Assembly: GCF_004116335.1 (NCBI RefSeq)
Contig: NZ_PDKN01000004.1
Location: forward strand, 62,001-126,000
DNA length: 64,000 bases
Direction: 5' to 3'
DNA from: Candidatus Marinarcus aquaticus
GTDB lineage: Bacteria > Campylobacterota > Campylobacteria > Campylobacterales > Arcobacteraceae
How positions within the stretch are numbered: the first letter of the stretch is position 1; each line of letters opens with the position of its first letter. The position numbers and the translations under genes are program-made. Below the pieces are notes generated by a model. That model had not been told where the DNA came from and ran no database searches. It worked only from the letters and a program-made list of their open reading frames with translations. Below, piece by piece: positions 62,506 through 64,000 of this stretch.

Positions 62506-64000
62506 GTGAAGAAGAAGAGGATTATTTTATGTTTATCTTTATGTGCAAGTTTACTCTTAGCCCAAGAGAAAACTGCTGAAAGTAAAGAGACGACTGTTTT
62601 AGAAAAAATACAAGTTGTCTCTATTGTGGAATCTGAAAATCCATTAAAAGTAATAGCGGATCCTAAAAACCCGATTCAACCTATTCCTGCGAGTGATGGG
62701 GCGGATTTTTTGAAAAATATACCCGGTTTTTCTGTTAAAAGAAAAGGTGGAACAGATGGTGATCCAATATTAAGAGGAATGTCTGGTTCTAAACTTGGAA
62801 TATTTTCTGACGGTCAAGAGATATATGGGGGATGTGGAGGGAGAATGGATCCACCTACAGCATATATTTTCCCTGAGACTTATGACAGTGTCGTTATTAC
62901 CAAAGGTCCTCAAACGGTATTGGTAGGTTCTGGGTTTTCTGCTGGGGTAGTTGAATTTAAAAAAAATCCCAAATATTATCCGACTCCCGATTATGATATA
63001 TACTCTTCTTTTAAACAAGGAAGTTTTGGGAGAAGTGATCAATTTATTGATTTTAGTGGCGGAGAACCGTTAGGATATGTTCAATTAATAGGAACACGTT
63101 CACATTCAAATGATTATAAAGATGGTAACGGGGATGTTGTAGATTCAGAATACACAAGATGGAATACAAGCCTTACTTTAGGATATACCCCTTCAGATGA
63201 TACTACATTTGAAATCTCAGGTTCAAAAGGTGACGGTGAAGCCAAATATGCGGATAGAACGATGGATGCATCGAAGTTACTCAGAGAGAATGTTGCACTC
63301 AAATTCATAAAATATAATTTAACAAACAATGTAGAAAAAGTTGAAATGCAAGTTTATAGAAACTATGTTGACCATATCATGGACAATTATACATTAAGAG
63401 ACCCTTCTATCAGTGCGATGACAGGGAAAAAAGCATATACCGCTATGAATCCCGATAGAATCACTGTTGGAGGAAATCTCAAAGTTACGACTGCCATCCC
63501 TTCTCTTTTATTAACCAATATATCAGGTGTTGATTTTAAAAAAGATGAACACAGAGCAAGAAGTGCTATGATGAAAACATCTGCTTCTTTAGCAGACAGT
63601 GCCATGTTTTCTGCATCAAGACAAACTGATTTTGACTTTTCACAAATGGGCTTTTTTAATGAGTCCACCATTGATATCAATGAAGATAATAGAATCATTG
63701 CTGGAATCAGACTGGACAAACATGAAGTAACAGATAAAAGAACAAAATTGGGAATGCTGATTTATAATAATCCCAATTATAATCAAACAGAAAAAGATAC
63801 TTTAACAAGTGGATTTATAAGATATGAAAAAGATATTCCAGAGTATGGATTGAATACCTATATTGGATTTGGACATGCAGAACGATTTGCTGATTATTGG
63901 GAAAGAACAAAATATAACCTTGAAGGCATCACCAATGCAAACAAAACAGATCCAAACGCCATCACTTCACAAGATACGCCTGAACCAGAAAAAACAAATC
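62506..64000 (+). CDS. TonB-dependent copper receptor (OprC/NosA type), 3' end cut by window edge
   Basis: About 498 residues are visible of an outer-membrane receptor expected near 650-700 residues. It begins with GTG at 62506, with AAGGAAG upstream, then a signal peptide (about 1-20, ending LLAQ). The plug domain carries GCGGRMDPPTAYIFPETYD, the signature of the TonB-copper subfamily (OprC, NosA), followed by ITKGPQTV and beta-barrel strands. The copper assignment rests on that motif. Such a receptor would suit supply of copper to a nitrous oxide reductase, but no nos gene is in the window. Transport needs ExbBD/TonB. Confidence 0.9.
   Translation, partial: MKKKRIILCLSLCASLLLAQEKTAESKETTVLEKIQVVSIVESENPLKVIADPKNPIQPIPASDGADFLKNIPGFSVKRKGGTDGDPILRGMSGSKLGIFSDGQEIYGGCGGRMDPPTAYIFPETYDSVVITKGPQTVLVGSGFSAGVVEFKKNPKYYPTPDYDIYSSFKQGSFGRSDQFIDFSGGEPLGYVQLIGTRSHSNDYKDGNGDVVDSEYTRWNTSLTLGYTPSDDTTFEISGSKGDGEAKYADRTMDASKLLRENVALKFIKYNLTNNVEKVEMQVYRNYVDHIMDNYTLRDPSISAMTGKKAYTAMNPDRITVGGNLKVTTAIPSLLLTNISGVDFKKDEHRARSAMMKTSASLADSAMFSASRQTDFDFSQMGFFNESTIDINEDNRIIAGIRLDKHEVTDKRTKLGMLIYNNPNYNQTEKDTLTSGFIRYEKDIPEYGLNTYIGFGHAERFADYWERTKYNLEGITNANKTDPNAITSQDTPEPEKTN

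Noticed and set aside
1-64000. CRISPR arrays, tRNA or rRNA genes, insertion sequences, toxin-antitoxin or phage genes
   Set aside because: None of the gaps shows regular repeats, cloverleaf-like sequence, transposase motifs or phage-type genes.

Overview
The window looks like a chromosomal piece of a Campylobacterota (epsilonproteobacterial) genome, most like Arcobacter and its relatives. The DNA is AT-rich. The nap order is napAGHBFLD. It also carries a PEB4-type PpiC, a DUF2018 (HP0242-like) protein, short-form HisG with CoaX, and a CetB-like PAS protein. No rRNA, tRNA, CRISPR array, insertion sequence or phage gene was seen.

Layout. 1-5.1 kb (minus strand): a copper/silver-type RND efflux operon made of a Met/His-rich YtkA-like protein, a TolC-like outer membrane protein, a membrane-fusion protein and a CusA-like pump cut by the window edge. 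5.2-18 kb (minus): housekeeping genes (DUF429, CCA-adding enzyme, MscS, proS, hemA, polyprenyl synthase, DUF2018, hisD, aroK), a large sensor kinase with two different binding-protein domains, and a PLP deaminase-like enzyme. 18-28 kb: exbBD, a 142-bp near-palindromic intergenic element, fba, a PEB4-like PpiC, an OmpR-type two-component pair, a CoA-binding/DHH/Rrf2 operon, rpsO, a Ca-loop protein and moaA.

27.9-53.7 kb is a denitrification island. It holds Crp/Fnr regulator 1 with a PilJ-domain sensor; a plus-strand run orf108-norC-norB-orf50-nirS-nirN-ppiC-nirC-nirJ-nirF-cobA/nirE; Crp/Fnr regulator 2; precorrin-2 dehydrogenase with a small membrane protein; a short-chain dehydrogenase; a fused NirDL-type siroheme decarboxylase with a second small membrane protein; Crp/Fnr regulator 3 with a TrpD2/YbiB-like protein; and napAGHBFLD followed by a CetB-like PAS protein and a secreted unknown. 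Together these cover nitrate to nitrite (Nap), nitrite to NO (NirS), NO to N2O (NorCB) and nearly the whole heme d1 route from uroporphyrinogen III (CobA, CysG-N, NirDL, NirJ, NirF, NirN). No nitrous oxide reductase is in the window.

The most striking signal is regulatory. Six promoters in this island (nor, nap, nirDL, precorrin-2 dehydrogenase, the SDR and Crp regulator 2) each carry a 14-bp FNR-type dyad whose end lies exactly 22 bp before a good -10 hexamer. That places each dyad centre near -41.5. The shared geometry suggests one regulon read by the cysteine-cluster-free Crp/Fnr proteins encoded beside it. It also draws in genes not usually tied to denitrification: the SDR and two small membrane proteins.

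53.7-64 kb: serS, a Cys-rich small protein, an orphan TAXI binding protein, trpS, a Cache-type chemoreceptor, an FmdE-like protein, a methyltransferase, hisG, coaX, and the first 1.5 kb of a TonB-dependent copper receptor (OprC/NosA type) that runs off the right edge.
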